From Chanodichthys erythropterus (taxonomy: Eukaryota > Chordata > Actinopteri > Cypriniformes > Xenocyprididae): a DNA stretch of 64,000 nt. Positions 25,301-36,940 of this stretch are shown here, one piece after another. The stretch spans positions 5,956,199-6,020,198 of the forward strand of contig NC_090228.1 in assembly GCF_024489055.1 (NCBI RefSeq), in the 5' to 3' direction. Under the pieces are notes generated by a model. The model was not told the origin of the DNA, made no database searches, and worked only from the letters and a program-made list of their open reading frames with translations. The first letter of the stretch is position 1, and every line of letters starts with the position of its first letter. Made by a program: the position numbers and the translations under genes.

Positions 25301-26031
25301 CAGTTCCCAGAAATGCCAGTCATCATCCGGTACTTCACAAAAACACTCCAAATGTTTCAGCAGAGAATACAAGAAAAGACAGGAGAGAATTAGATGTAAA
25401 TTGCACTGCCAAAGAAAAACAGCTTAGACATGCACAAATCATTTAATGTTAGGCCTAAATCAAAAGATCCCTAGAGTAATATACGTAATGCTCATATCCA
25501 AGTTCAGATGACATGGATTTTACATCCAATGAACCCCCATAGTCGTTATTATAATCAGTGCATTATCTGGCAATCATTTTCACAGGGATCACTGTGCTCT
25601 GTAATATCAGATAGTACTCTAATGCCCTGCCTGCGAGCACTGTGTAATCCAGAGGAAATGGGATCCCAAGCCCACTGTCAGGACACTGGATTAGTTTGGA
25701 GACGCCACCAATCCGCGCTTCTTAGACACATGGTGTGTGTCGTGCTGCTGCAAGTGACCGGACTGAGACCTTAGTTTCATAACTAAATTGTCTCTTTGCT
25801 GCTCTGGCCATGGGCAAGTGTTATTAAATATAATAATATAATGTTGTTATAAAATTAACAAGTCAGCAGATATGACATTTGGACATTTACTGGTACAATT
25901 TTGGCAGATGGATGTGAGGCAAGGATAGTTCTATGACAGACAAATCCTGCAGGAACTTGTCCCTAGGAAGTGGAATTTAATATATGCCACTAATAATAGA
26001 AACATGTCTGAAAAAGTCATTGAATAAAACC
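22377..26031. other. Intronic (ninj2), no gene recognised
   Basis: Mostly unique-looking. A TTAA followed by AGTCCCCATGAATTC near 23488 resembles another TTAA MITE start, but no right end was found. Open frames at 24872-25162 and 25508-25774 show no family features. Confidence 0.4.
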
Positions 26032-26035
26032 TTAA

Positions 26036-26677
26036 AGGGAAAGTTAACCATAAAATGTTTTTGTTTTTTTTCTACAGAATGCAAAATATACAGTTTTTTA
26101 AGAAATAAATACTTTTATTCAGCAAGGATGCATTTAATTGATCGAAAGTAACAGTAAAGACATGTTACAAGAGATTTTTATTTTAAATAAATACTGTTCT
26201 TTTGAACTTTTTACTCCTCAAAGAATCCTGAAAAACATTGTATCAGTTTCCACAAAAATTGTTTTCAACACTGATAATAGTGAGAAATGTTTCAGCATAT
26301 TAGAATGACTTCTGAAGGATCATGTGACACTGAAGACTGAAGTAAGGATACTGAAAATTCAGCTTTACTATCACAGGAATAAAATTACATTTCAAAATAT
26401 ATTAACATAGAAAACAGTTGTTTGAAATTGTAAAATATTTCATAATATTAAATTTTTTACAGTATTTTTTTTTTTATCAAATAAATGCAGCCTTGGTGAG
26501 GATAAATCGTACTGTCCCCAAACTTTTGAATGGTAGCGGATTTTGAAGAATTCGAAACCAATGACATTCATTGTACGGACCAAAAAAAAAAAAAAAAGAA
26601 GAAGGAAAGTCATGCATGTTTGGAACGACATGTGAATAAATGATGACAGAATTTTCATTTTTAGGTGAACTTTCCCT
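26036..26677. mobile_element. TTAA MITE, ends AGGGAAAGTT, with an insertion
   Basis: TTAA at 26032-26035 and 26678-26681. The left end AGGGAAAGTTAACC and the right end GGTGAACTTTCCCT are inverted. The right arm includes GACAGAATTTTCATTTTTAG and GGAACGACATG, so it belongs to the same broad family as 13271 and 53925. The middle is taken up by the unrelated dispersed repeat at 26090-26537. Confidence 0.75.
26090..26537 (+). repeat. Dispersed CAAAAGTTTGGGG-type repeat, nested
   Basis: Matches 1737-1945 and the reverse of 30276-31923 in word order (ACTTTTATTCAGCAAGGATG, CATTTAATTGATC, ATCATGTGACACTGAAGACT). It ends CCCCAAACTTTTGAATGGTAG, the terminal motif. The left terminus is missing. Confidence 0.7.
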
Positions 26678-26681
26678 TTAA

Positions 26682-27262
26682 GAAAAAAAAGAATGAGTAA
26701 CTGAACTTAGTTGAGTAACTGTTTTAAAAAAGTTTTAGACCACCACAACTTTAATTATGGTGGTCTAGAACTTTTTTAAAACCAAAAAAAAAAAAAAAAA
26801 TCAGAATTGCCTATTTCTGTCATCTGAGATAATGAGCCATCTAAAAAATATCATGATGCCAGAATTGCACCTCAACAGATATTTTTTACTGGACACATAT
26901 ACAGTTTCCAGCTTTCCGAGTGTTATAATTCTCTCCCTGGGATGCCTTGGTTGACACAGGTTTGTGACAATCCTCCTGACCCCAGTAATAGTTTGGTAAG
27001 TGCATGTTTTGTTGATCTTCAGGTACATTAAATGTTGAGTCTGTCTTTGCAGTCCATCACTAATTGATATTTGATGAATTCTTTGAGTGATGCTCAGCTT
27101 TAGAAGAGAGAGAACTACATGATCACCTTCCTCTAAGTACACAGAACATTCTGCACCCCGATGTGAGGAAGGAGAAGGACAGAGAGCAGAATAAAGAAAA
27201 TAAGGAATGTCATGTCGCAGCCCCCAAAGAAATACCAATGACTTCTAGACGTCTCAGCATAC
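26682..27262. other. Intronic (ninj2), nothing recognised
   Basis: Contains an inverted pair (AAAAAAGTTTTAGACCACCA near 26725 and TGGTGGTCTAGAACTTTTTT near 26758), a hairpin of about 20 bp, and an A-rich run at 26786. Confidence 0.45.
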
Positions 27263-27364
27263 CTGTGGCCGATCCGTACGTCCTCTTGCTGCTGACATGG
27301 CGAGTCCCAGATGACTGTCGTTGACCTGCACAGCTGAATCGTAGTCGAGATATGGCCGGAGTTC
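27263..27364 (-). CDS. ninj2: Candidate ninj2 N-terminal exon
   Basis: On the minus strand this block ends GATCGGCCACAG with a GTATGC donor at 27262, in phase 0, the phase needed to enter the 4979 exon. From the internal ATG at 27298-27296 it encodes MSAARGRTDRPQ; joined to PAEPLNMNHY this puts 19 residues before NHY, against about 23 in human NINJ2. The whole mature protein would be about 131 residues (human 142). A pyrimidine-rich tract and CTGAG acceptor end at 27365, so it may instead be an internal exon whose frame continues upstream (ELRPYLDYDSAVQVNDS). If transcription began further upstream, an in-frame ATG at 27448 would add a hydrophobic leader, unusual for a ninjurin. The codons look coding-like but the sequence is not itself a conserved ninjurin block. 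Confidence 0.5.
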
Positions 27365-28234
27365 CTCAGAGAGGCAAAGAGGGAAAGCTGGAAAAAGCTT
27401 TTGAAGAAATGCATGGCACACAGCAAGGACAGCAGTCCAGACAAACAAGTGTGTTATTCATTTTTTCACTCCAACCCATTGGACTGGGTCACAACAAAAC
27501 TGAGCATTCCTTTGTAAACAGTAAACCAGTCAAATACTGTATGTCCAATATAATCACAGTCTGCAGAGAGAAGAAAGACGAGATTTTTCTGTTTCTTGTT
27601 CAAGTGCCCAGTCGGTGTCATTAGACTCAAATTCCCCCATCCAGTCAAAGGCTACATTCAGAGCTCATTCGCACAAAATGCAACATTTTGATATTTTTTA
27701 TAAATCTGTGGCCAAAATGTGGTCAGTGTTTTAATATAAAGCACACAAAAAGACTGAATTGGGAACACTGGTAAACAGTAATAACTTCACTGATGTGTTT
27801 TCAGAGTTAAAATACTTTCTCCTATCCTAGTTTAAGTAAGCCATTTATACTATAGTTTGATTTTCCTAAAAAAGAATAAACACTGGCTATTTCAATATTG
27901 CTCTATTTGTTTAAGCAGCCCGACATGTCAACAAGTCTTCTAAAGCCATTTGAGATCGGAATCACTGAGTAAGTGAGTTGGATCAATCTAATTTCTAAAT
28001 AATTCAGACTGTTTTTGTAAACTGAATTAAATGATTCATTGAAAAGATCAGATTCAAAAGAATGATTTGTTCATGAATTAGACATTGGACCAGTTGAACA
28101 TAAATTGCATCCGCCTAATTTCTAAATAAATCATTACAAAAGTTTTTGCGATTCTGTTTTGCGATGTTTTCTTTTATTGATTCATTTATTATTTGGACAT
28201 TGTTATTTCTCTCATGGCTTTTCCGAATCTAATA
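27365..28234. other. No gene recognised
   Basis: Region upstream of the candidate ninj2 exon. No clear TATA box or CpG cluster, so the ninj2 promoter is not located. Confidence 0.35.
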
Positions 28235-29248
28235 TTATGGAAACTTGTTTCCGCCACTGAATAAATAATAAAAAAAGATAACTGTGACTTTTATCTCACA
28301 ATTCAAACTTTTTTTCCCCTCACAACTGCAAGTTTACATCTCGGATATAAACTCACAATTAAGAGAAATAAAGTCAGTATTGTGAATTAGAGAATCCTGA
28401 CTTTTTTCTCGCAATTGTGACTATATCACGCAATTCTGACTTTATAACTCGTAATTCTGACTTTATGACTTGCAATTGTGTTTATATCTCGCAATTCTGA
28501 CTTCTTTTCTCAGAATTGTGATATAAACTCGCAATTGCGAGTTATAAAGTCCTAATTTTGTGTTATAGTCAGAATTGGGAGTTTAGACTTTTTTTCTCAG
28601 AATTGCGAGTTCATGTCTCACAATTCATTTCTCACTAAACTCACAATTCGCAATTCTGACTTTTTTTCTCAGAATTGTGAGTTTAGTCACAAGTTTAGTC
28701 ACAGTTCTGACTTTAACTCACAATTGCGAGATATAAAGTCAGAATTGTGAGTTTATATCTCGCAATTCTGACTTTATAACACACAATTGTGACTTTATAT
28801 CTCACAATTGTGTTTATATCTTGCAATTCTGACTTACAGTAACACGCTATTGTGAGTTTATAACTCACAATTGTGAGTTTATATCTCGCAATTCTGACTT
28901 CTTTTCTCAGAATTGTGATATAAACTCACAATTGCGAGTTATAAAGTCCCAATTGCTTGTTATAAAGTCAGAAATTTTAGTTTATATCTCGCAATTTTAA
29001 ATTTGTAACTCGCAATTGTGAGTGTATATCTCGCAATTCTGACTTTATAACACACAATTGTGACTTTATAACTCACAATTGTGAGTTTATATCTTGCAAT
29101 TCTGACTTAATAACACGCTATTGTGAGTTTATAACAAAATTGTGAGTTTATATCTCGCAATTCTGACTTTTGAGATATTGAATTGTGAGATAAAAAGTTG
29201 CATTTACCTTTTTTATTTTTTATTCAGTGGCAGAAATAAGATTCCATA
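28235..29248. mobile_element. TIR element enclosing a palindromic minisatellite
   Basis: The outer arms pair: TATGGAAACTTGTTTCCGCC with ACTGAATAAATAATAAAAAA on the left, and the reverse complement of TTTTTTATTTTTTATTCAGT with GGCAGAAATAAGATTCCATA on the right (about 40 bp, a few changes). Between them lies almost nothing but the tandem array described at 28285. This suggests a non-autonomous DNA transposon whose body has been replaced by, or expanded into, a minisatellite. No target duplication could be fixed. Confidence 0.7.
28285..29190. repeat. Minisatellite of about 21-bp half-units in both orientations
   Basis: Built from units such as TATCTCGCAATTCTGACTTT and TATAACTCACAATTGTGAGT, present directly and as reverse complements (AAAGTCAGAATTGCGAGATA). 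Nearly every unit centres on CAATT or the palindrome CAATTG. There are about 40 units, variably degenerate. It has no spacers of constant identity and is not a CRISPR array. Confidence 0.9.
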
Positions 29249-30275
29249 TTTTATGACCACCGATGTCGTAATGCTGCAGATTTTAGGTGTAGCCACATAT
29301 TGTGTGAATAAACTAACACAATATTATGCATATTGCATTTCAAGCCATATCATACAAAACCCAGCACACCACAGCAGTTCGTTACACATCATTCAATGGC
29401 AGCTGTGTGGTGTTACAAGACACTGTCTTCTGACAATGTGGCGTTGGGATGCTCCCACATATTAGATAACAGCGTGCATTTGGATAAAGCATGTCCGGTA
29501 TTAAACCATGAAATGGATATTTTCATCCAAGACGACAGTGACCTGCTTGTTTTCTTGTTAGCAATTATCCAAGTGAGGCACATAACGTCCCATTATGCAG
29601 TCACAATAGTGATTTGACTCACAAAGTCACAAGGGAGAATAATAATTGCTGTAATTACAGACACAGAAAGGATCAGCTAAAGGCATCAAACGTAGCAGAT
29701 ACTTCTAAAAGGTAAAGAGCTGAAGAGCAGCCTCCGTTAAGGGTGATGGTTGACAGAGGGTCCTTTCAACTGCAGCGCCCCGATGCAGGTATGTTAAACA
29801 TGCCATGTTTGCTAAGGGTTCTGGGCCTCACTAAGAAAAAACAAGAGCGAGGAGGAGCCGAAGAGAGAGAATGACCGTGAGAAGGTGATAGATGAATGTC
29901 GAGACATTTTTGCCCTCCAAAATGAAGGTTCACTCAACAGTGCCATCGTCCAGAGCTTCAGTTGTGAAGAGCTAAACAGCAGCCTGTTCGCTCTCACAGT
30001 GACAGCTCGTGCTGGTCACTCACTCGTTACTCTTTTAAAATACACAATGAGGCATTAGCAGCCATAGACACTGACACAGTCCATGGGCTGAGTGCCATTG
30101 CAGCTGCAATGGTGGTGGACACGTGGCATTTGTGGTCTTTTGTAAGCATGTAACCTCAAACACTGAGCCAGAGAAGATGACCACATTGAGACCTAAAATA
30201 GACTGAATTAAAATTAACTTCTGGTCCAAGTGGTCAATGCACTGTGTGTGAGCTAATGTGCTGTGCATACATTAT
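29249..30275. other. No gene recognised; one exon-like open stretch
   Basis: 29816-30058 on the plus strand stays open for 80 codons with a coding-like stretch (KRENDREKVIDECRDIFAL, then NSAIVQSFSCEELNSSLFAL). It has no early Met and no strong acceptor, and the opposite strand is also open. I do not recognise a family. Confidence 0.35.
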
Positions 30276-31923
30276 ACAGTACTGTTAAAACGTTTGGAGT
30301 TGGTAAGATATTTTAAGTCTCTTGTGCTCACCAAGGCTGCATTGATTTGTTCAAAAATACAGCAATATTGCAATTTAAATATTGCAATATTGCTGTATAT
30401 ACAATTTTCTATTTTAAAGGGGTGGTTGATTATGATTATACTTTTTTAACTTTAGTTAGTGTGTAATGTTGCTGTTTGAGCATAAACAACATATGCAAAG
30501 TTACGATGTTCAATGTTCAATGCTAAGAGAGATATTTTCTTTTACAGAAATTGTTTTTTAAGGACTACAACAAATGGCTGGTAGGGACTACAAGGAGTTT
30601 AGTGACATCGCCAACCATAAAATGTACATAAACCCTGCACCCGGGAACACATAACAAAGGGGGTGTGGCCATGTTGGGCTGCTTTAGAGTTGTTGTAGTA
30701 GAGTGTTGTTACCATGCCGTCATTGTACGCCGGACTGCTTCACAAACGATGGTCAATTCAACACTGGATTTGCACAAAAGATTAACATGACGACACATGC
30801 TAGTCGATGAGTTGAATCAACTCCACAGCAACTAAATTTTTTTCAGTCGAGACGCTTTATTGCTATGATAGGGAATATCCGTGGCACTGTTACTTGTAAC
30901 TGATTTTGCAGATAATTAGTTTCAGACTAGATGTTGACACAATGTAGTTACTATGTATGTCTGGAGACTAGCAATATTAATTTGTCATTCATTTTTTTTC
31001 CGTTCTCTGCTTGTTGATGTCGTTGTACAGCAAGAATGTTGTGACAGTTGGTCGGTGTGGCCGCCCCTCCTCCACTCTGATTAGACGGCTGGCTAAAAAG
31101 TGACAGTGATGAGCGCAGCGTTTTACTCAAAGTTGAACATTCTTCAACTAGAGGCGACCGGTAAAAAACGCTGAGCTCTCAGCGCTTGAGCATGTGAAAA
31201 AAAAAAAGGCTCAGCACCCTGTTACGCTCCTAGCGTTTAAAAAATGCGGTGCTCCCATTGAAAGCAATTGGAAAAGTACGCTAGCCGCTGGAAAAACGCT
31301 TTGGTGGACATGGCCTGACTGACAATCGTCATTTTGGCTGCGTGAGATTCTCCAGCTTTGTTGTTGTTGAGAAACCGAAGCGTGAGCTGTTAAAGCTCCG
31401 CCCTCTTCTGGAAAGCAGCCGGGAGCAGCAGCTCATTTGCATTTAAAGGGACACACACAAAAATGGCATGTTTTTGCTGACATCCAAATAGGAGCTATAA
31501 TAGCTATAAGCTATAATAAATGATCTGTGGGGTATTTTGAGCTGAAACTTCACAGACACATTCTGGGGACACCAGAGGCTTATATTACATCTTGTGAAAG
31601 GAGCATTATAGATCCCCTTTAATATATTTTAAAATGTTATTTATTCCTGTGATGGCAAAGCTGAATGTTCAGCATCATTACTCCAGTCTTCAGTGTCAGA
31701 TGATCCTTCAGAAATCATTCTAATGCTGATATGGTGTTCAAAAACATTATCAGTTGCTGTGGAAACCATTATGCATTTTATCAGGTTTCTTTGATAAATA
31801 GAATGTTCAAAAGAACAGTATTGATTTGAAACAGAAATCCTTATATATAAAAACTATATATAAAATTATTAATTTCTTTTAAAGCAAAAATCTTACTGAC
31901 CCCAAACTTTTGAGAGATAGTGT
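30276..31923 (-). mobile_element. Dispersed CAAAAGTTTGGGG-type repeat, split by a TTAA MITE
   Basis: Left terminus ACAGTACTGTTAAAACGTTT then GGAG; right terminus CCCCAAACTTTTGAGAGATA then GTGT. These form a weak inverted repeat. Internal words (CACCAAGGCTGCATTGATTT, CTCCAGTCTTCAGTGTCAGA) are the reverse of the 26090 copy. It is cut near ATTTTAAA by the TTAA MITE at 30418-31618. Without the insert it would be about 450 bp. Confidence 0.75.
30418..31618 (+). mobile_element. TTAA MITE, AGGGG family, longest copy
   Basis: TTAA at 30414-30417 and 31619-31622, ends AGGGGTGGTTGATTATGATT and GCATTATAGATCCCCT. Common body with 33590, plus an extra segment (about 30990-31320) rich in repeated GCGCTTGAG/GCGTTTAAA/CTAGCC words that has no counterpart in the shorter copies and may be a further insertion. 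It contains the intact GAGCTGTTAAAGC site that is occupied in the 21316 copy. No transposase. Confidence 0.85.
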
Positions 31924-33585
31924 ACACTAATGACTTTAAAACTTTAAAAGCTTTAGCAGAGACATAACTCTTCTGAGAAGTATTGTTAACAGCGTAATGC
32001 AGACTTAATGACCAAATTCAGGATATTTCCCTTTTAGTTAATTAACAAAATAGTTTTGTTTTCCTGTACAGTATGTAAAGACAATAGGCTCCTCCCATCC
32101 GCTGAACTCTGTACATTGTGTACCCTCCACTCTATACCATCAAACAGGGCTTGCTTTAGCAGTAGGAACAAAAACACGGACTTCTGCCAGACTATCTGTC
32201 ATCACCTCGCTCTGATACCTATAGAGTGTTCTAAAGTGGAATGTGGCCACTTGTTCTGAACTTTATGTCAGATTCCCATCCATGGTCATTTGTCTTATGA
32301 CCAAGTTATACAATGCATACAGTATTATTAAGATTACTGAAAAACAAATCTGAATAGTATTTAGATTTTTTTTTTTCCTGAGCTCAGTTAAAAAGAGCAT
32401 TTTTGCACACAATATGAATAGTTGAAAAAAAATTATTGGGCTATTTTTTCTTCAGTTTGCATGATCTGAAATATTTCCTGGTACATGAGTTGGTCTGCAT
32501 ATTTTCTAATTTATACATCACCTGACTTTTCATACAAGTGTGCTGAAAGATTAGCATGTACAGACATCCAGTTTCTCTTTACAATGGAATGTTAAACTTT
32601 CCAGCAGGCATTTCACATGCTGACTTTAAGATAACCCTACTTACATTCATTTAGATTATGCATTGTCTCAGTCTCGGAGTAAACATTTACCTTCCGGAGT
32701 GTTGCAGTAATCTTAAGATCAGTCTAAACACAATACCCCAGTAATGCACAGTAAGGACATCCTGCATAATGTTAAAAAATATACAAATTATAGTTATCAT
32801 AATGAATAATCAAATGCAACGTATGTTGGCTGCTAAGAATTGCCAGTTTTTCTCACTCACTCATTACCACCGCCAAGTGGATACACTGATGTACTGAAAC
32901 TACATGACATGCAACATATGCATCCTCTTCCTCACTTCTTATTTTTGTTATTCCCACAATCCATTTAGAGAAATCTTCAAACTCACTTAAATCTACAAAG
33001 AAAGATAATGCACATTTAACACATTTTGTTTGCACTAATTAATTAGTCGAATAATGAAAGGTTTGTTGATGTATGTTAATGCAGTCTTCTTTGATATTCG
33101 TACTGGTGTTAAATTTCCACATGCTCTCAGTTGACCTAACAGAACTCAATCACTGCCTTCATATGGGCAGGGGAACAAAGTGTACCCATCCCAGTCAATG
33201 CATCCAGAACAAACAACCTCTCGTGGTGCAATCAAAGACGCATACTGTGATCTCGACACCTTACTGTCTTACTTGATTATGCACATCCTGCACATGCTTG
33301 TGTTGCCTCGGTGGACCCCACAGGTGGTTTTGTGTAGCAGTATGGCCTCCATAGAGAATCTGTGATCCTACTCGACTCGTGTGTGCCATCTGGAATGCAA
33401 AAAAGAAAAACAAATGTAGGGGCTTCACATAAATAGTCTCTGAGAAAACAGTGTCTGGGCCACAGAAAAAGAGACTCACGTGTATAGAGAGGACGAAAAA
33501 AAAATACATTTGAAAACAGTTATGTTTCCTGTATTTTAATTTAACTTATACTTGTATTTGCCATTTCCTATACTAGTAATAATAT
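31924..33585. other. No gene recognised
   Basis: Unique-looking sequence upstream of wnk1. Open frames near 32056 and 33073-33365 have no family features. Confidence 0.4.
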
Positions 33586-33589
33586 TTAA

Positions 33590-34270
33590 AGGGGTGGTTG
33601 ATTATGATTTCACTTTTTAACTTTAGTTAGTGTGTAATGTTGCATAAACAACATCGGCAAAGTTACAATGCTCAAAGTTCAATGTAAATGGAGATATTTT
33701 CTTTTAAAAAATTTGCTGTTTAAGGACAGCTGTGTTGTTGCTATACCGTCATTTTACACCGGATTGCTTCACAAACGAGGGTCAATTCAATGCTGGATTT
33801 GCACAAAAGATTAACATGACGGCACATGCTAGTGGATGAACTGAATCAACTCCACAGCAACTACATAAATTTATCCCTAACCATTCAGAAACATCCAGTT
33901 TCATTCTAAAAGTTGTAACTTCTTCCTGAGTCTCTCCATCAGTGTCGACTCCAGTTTGAACAATGTAAGGCTGAACACCGTTACGGAAAATCCTCATTTT
34001 GGCTGCGTGAGATTCTCTAGCTTTGTTGTTGTTGAGCAACCGAATTGCGAGCTTTTAAAGCTCCGCCCTCTTCTGAAAAGCAGCAGCTCAAATGCATTTA
34101 AAGGGACACACACAAAAAACGGCGTGTCTTTGCTCACACCCAAATAGGGCAGAATTGTCATGCTATAATAAATGATCTGTGGGGTATTTTGAGCTGAAAC
34201 TTCACAGATACATTCTGGGGACACCAGAGAATTATATTACATCTTGCAAAAGGGGCATTATAGGTCCCCT
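33590..34270 (+). mobile_element. TTAA MITE, AGGGG family, complete 681-bp copy
   Basis: TTAA at 33586-33589 and 34271-34274. Starts AGGGGTGGTTGATTATGATT, ends AGGGGCATTATAGGTCCCCT. The minus strand carries an 85-codon frame (33782-34039) with a hydrophilic segment (YIVQTGVDTDGETQEEVTTF) whose DNA is partly shared by the other copies. It is more likely a by-product than a gene. Confidence 0.88.
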
Positions 34271-34274
34271 TTAA

Positions 34275-35100
34275 ACATAAAACTGAATGTGTGATATTTT
34301 GCAAAATATATAAATATAACACAAACTGAGGAGATGCTTATGTGCATGCAATATGCATAATTTAATTGTAGCAACATAACTACAGAAACGTTACTTACCA
34401 TATGCTTCCTTATTTTGTTTTTTTAAGCATTGAGCACTTACAGTAAATATGTTATTTTGGTCTTTGCTTTTATTTTTGACACTTCACTTTCTAATATATT
34501 TTAAAAGATCTGCATGCACTGTTAACAGTTTCATTTATTTAACATCCATCATCTGTGATAAATTAGAAAGAAAACCTTTCATTTTTGCTGCATGGAACTT
34601 GCTGGAATTTAAAAACTCTCTTCATTTATACAGTAAAGTCACATGTGCCAGAAGTTTAAGTTCAATAGTCTGATTACTCAGGGATCCACCTTTAATTAGT
34701 AGCATAGCAGGAGAGACAGAATTCCTTGCCAGGGCAAGTGAGATATATTGGCATCTGTGCTGTGGTCCAACTTGAAGCAAGCTCTTAATAAGCACTTAGA
34801 TAAGAGAGTGTGCAACTGACATGCATTACAGAGCAGAATGTTAGATCAGGATGTACTGACATTGAGAATTTTGGGACAAAATAAGAGTTAGCTTAACAAA
34901 CAATGGTGCACTTGAGGAAAATAGCATTAATTTTTATCTGCTATTGTACTGAATTGCACTGCAATTTCCCATACTCACTCAGAGAGGAAACAGCGACCTC
35001 TCCAGGCCTTTCTAAGACACTGTCGGCTGGCGTTTCTGCTGTCAGTATTCAGTGGGAGGGTAGACAGCAGCAGCCTCGGAGCTAAAACCAACGTGACAGA
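34275..35100. other. wnk1 upstream region
   Basis: AT-rich, with no repeat boundary recognised. CpG content rises only from about 35100. Confidence 0.4.
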
Positions 35101-35641
35101 CTGGAGTCCTAATAACACCACCCGAACCAAGAGCAGCAGTTACAGAGAACCCCTAATACTGCATATGGAGACTACCAGTTGTCATTTGTCGACTGCTGCA
35201 TAAGGATAGCGATTCAACCGGCTCGACAGCAGCGAACGCAAGCCGCAGTGGATGTTGTTGCATTGTTCACGTGAAAGGAAGAAAATCGGTGGTTTGCAGC
35301 GGATCCGCGTGCAGTCTACCGGAACCGGACTCTGTTTGTGATTTGTCATCATGTTTTATCACGGGATACATCGTTACGCTGGATACCGATTTCATTAGAA
35401 TCAATTGCATCGCGTTGGATTCAACAGCCCAGTGTTGAACTTGGCCTGTAGAGCAAACAGCACGGTGAACGCGTAGCTGTGCCTAAATCTATGGAATTTA
35501 TATTTTCTGGCCATTCGGTTTCATAGCCTTTTTGTCTTTATTATAACTATTTGGCTATCACTGCTCTTAAATTATTCGCTCGGCCAACTGCAGCTGTTGC
35601 TTTGTCTACATCAGAGGGGAATGGATATGACGATACGAAAG
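35101..35641 (+). promoter_or_regulatory. Candidate wnk1 promoter and non-coding first exon
   Basis: CpG density rises sharply from 35100 (CGGCTCGACAGCAGCGAACG, CGGATCCGCGTGCAG), as in TATA-less promoters. A donor (ACGAAAG followed by GTAATC) at 35641/35642 and a strong acceptor (TGTATGTCTCTTGCAG) at 36473 would join a 5'UTR exon to the coding exon. The exon carries upstream ORFs: one of 29 codons from the ATG at about 35252, and a short MDMTIRK frame near 35622 whose TAA stop forms only at the splice junction. The start site is unknown. The CpG-rich patch at 36000-36080 is another promoter candidate. Confidence 0.5.
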
Positions 35642-36473
35642 GTAATCGCTGGCCAGCCTCCTATTTTTTCATTGCAGCAGAAATTTTATATACCTGGTTA
35701 TAAACCTAAGCTTGTGTATTATGAACTGACAGTATTAAAAACCCATTGTATATTATAGGCTGTTGTGTTATCGTATTTTATGCTCGTTTCCTGTTCGATA
35801 AACGCTATTAAACGCGCGGCATTATTTTAAGAGCGAGCTCGAGACCTGAAGAACCAACGGTCGCCGTTACTTGACAACTTTTAAAAGCCGCATTTTAAAC
35901 AACTTTTACATCATTTACATGAACCACAAATGTTAAATACGCCTTAACTGGTTTGAATTTTGTGCTTGTCTTTGCTGGAGAATTACAAAAATCCCCCAAA
36001 TCTCAGCTGGCCACCCAACGTAACCAGGGCGACCCGTCTCGAGACCCCCGCGTGCGCAGTAGACGTGTAAATCTACCGTCACATGGTTTTGTTTTGTTGA
36101 TATTTTGAGTCCCAACATTTTATTTTTTATTCTTTTTATACGATTGAAACTAAAACCTGTCTGATTCGGTATCGAGAATAAGGCCGAGTTAGCAAGAAAC
36201 ACCAAGACCGAAAAAATAATCTGCGTCCAATAAGTAGTTTACGTTTGCATTTAATGTCATATTTTGTATCTTATACGTAAAGTTTAGTAAAAAGGTGTCT
36301 AATATTTATTATTTCTAAGTTTATTTGTTCATTTAAATTATCATTTGATTTATGTGTCAGTCTTCAATGATGCTATAATTATAATATTAAAATGCGTATT
36401 AGATTGGACAATAGCTTTTAAACTAGTAAAACAAATGTTGATGTTTAATTTGTTCTTTGTATGTCTCTTGCAG

Positions 36474-36940
36474 TAAATCTGGACCTGGTTTTTGGTTTTG
36501 AAGCCAGGTTTCCTGCAATTTGAAGGTCTGAAGAACATCAAGGCTCTTGCCCTTTTCCCTCTTGCGGTCCCTTATGCTCAATGACGGCTGTCTCTGGGTC
36601 ACTGCAGGATGGATGAAGTTGATTTGACAGTTTTTGTCTGTCACCATCAGTGCTTGCCTCTCAGTGACTGTGTCTTGTTCTTTTACGTTTATAAAAGAAC
36701 ACCTCCTCTCTTGGGCTCTGGCCCCTTACACTGTAAGAGTAACTGTTAGTAAGGAATACCCCACGGAGGGGGACTTCCTGCAAACTCTGTGGTTCACGTG
36801 AGATTTTTCTTTTTCTTTTTGTGCCACAGACAGTCAAAGCAGGAACAGGAAATTTTTGCAAAAGGTCAAGGTTTACATTTGAGTTTTTTCATAATAATTT
36901 ATTTATACATTTAAGAATTCTTTTTTTTTTTCCTGGAGAG
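36474..36940 (+). other. wnk1 5'UTR part of the coding exon
   Basis: From the predicted acceptor to the start codon. The wnk1 frame is open back to an ATG at 36821, but the codons between are not WNK-like (T-rich, with FFF and LFIH runs), so 36941 is preferred as the start. Confidence 0.5.

Noticed and set aside
27133..27444. 103-codon minus-strand frame with a hydrophobic stretch
   Set aside because: It runs through the predicted ninj2 donor in a different frame and has no family resemblance.
28285..29190. CRISPR-like array
   Set aside because: Vertebrate context, units in both orientations, no unique spacers, no cas genes.
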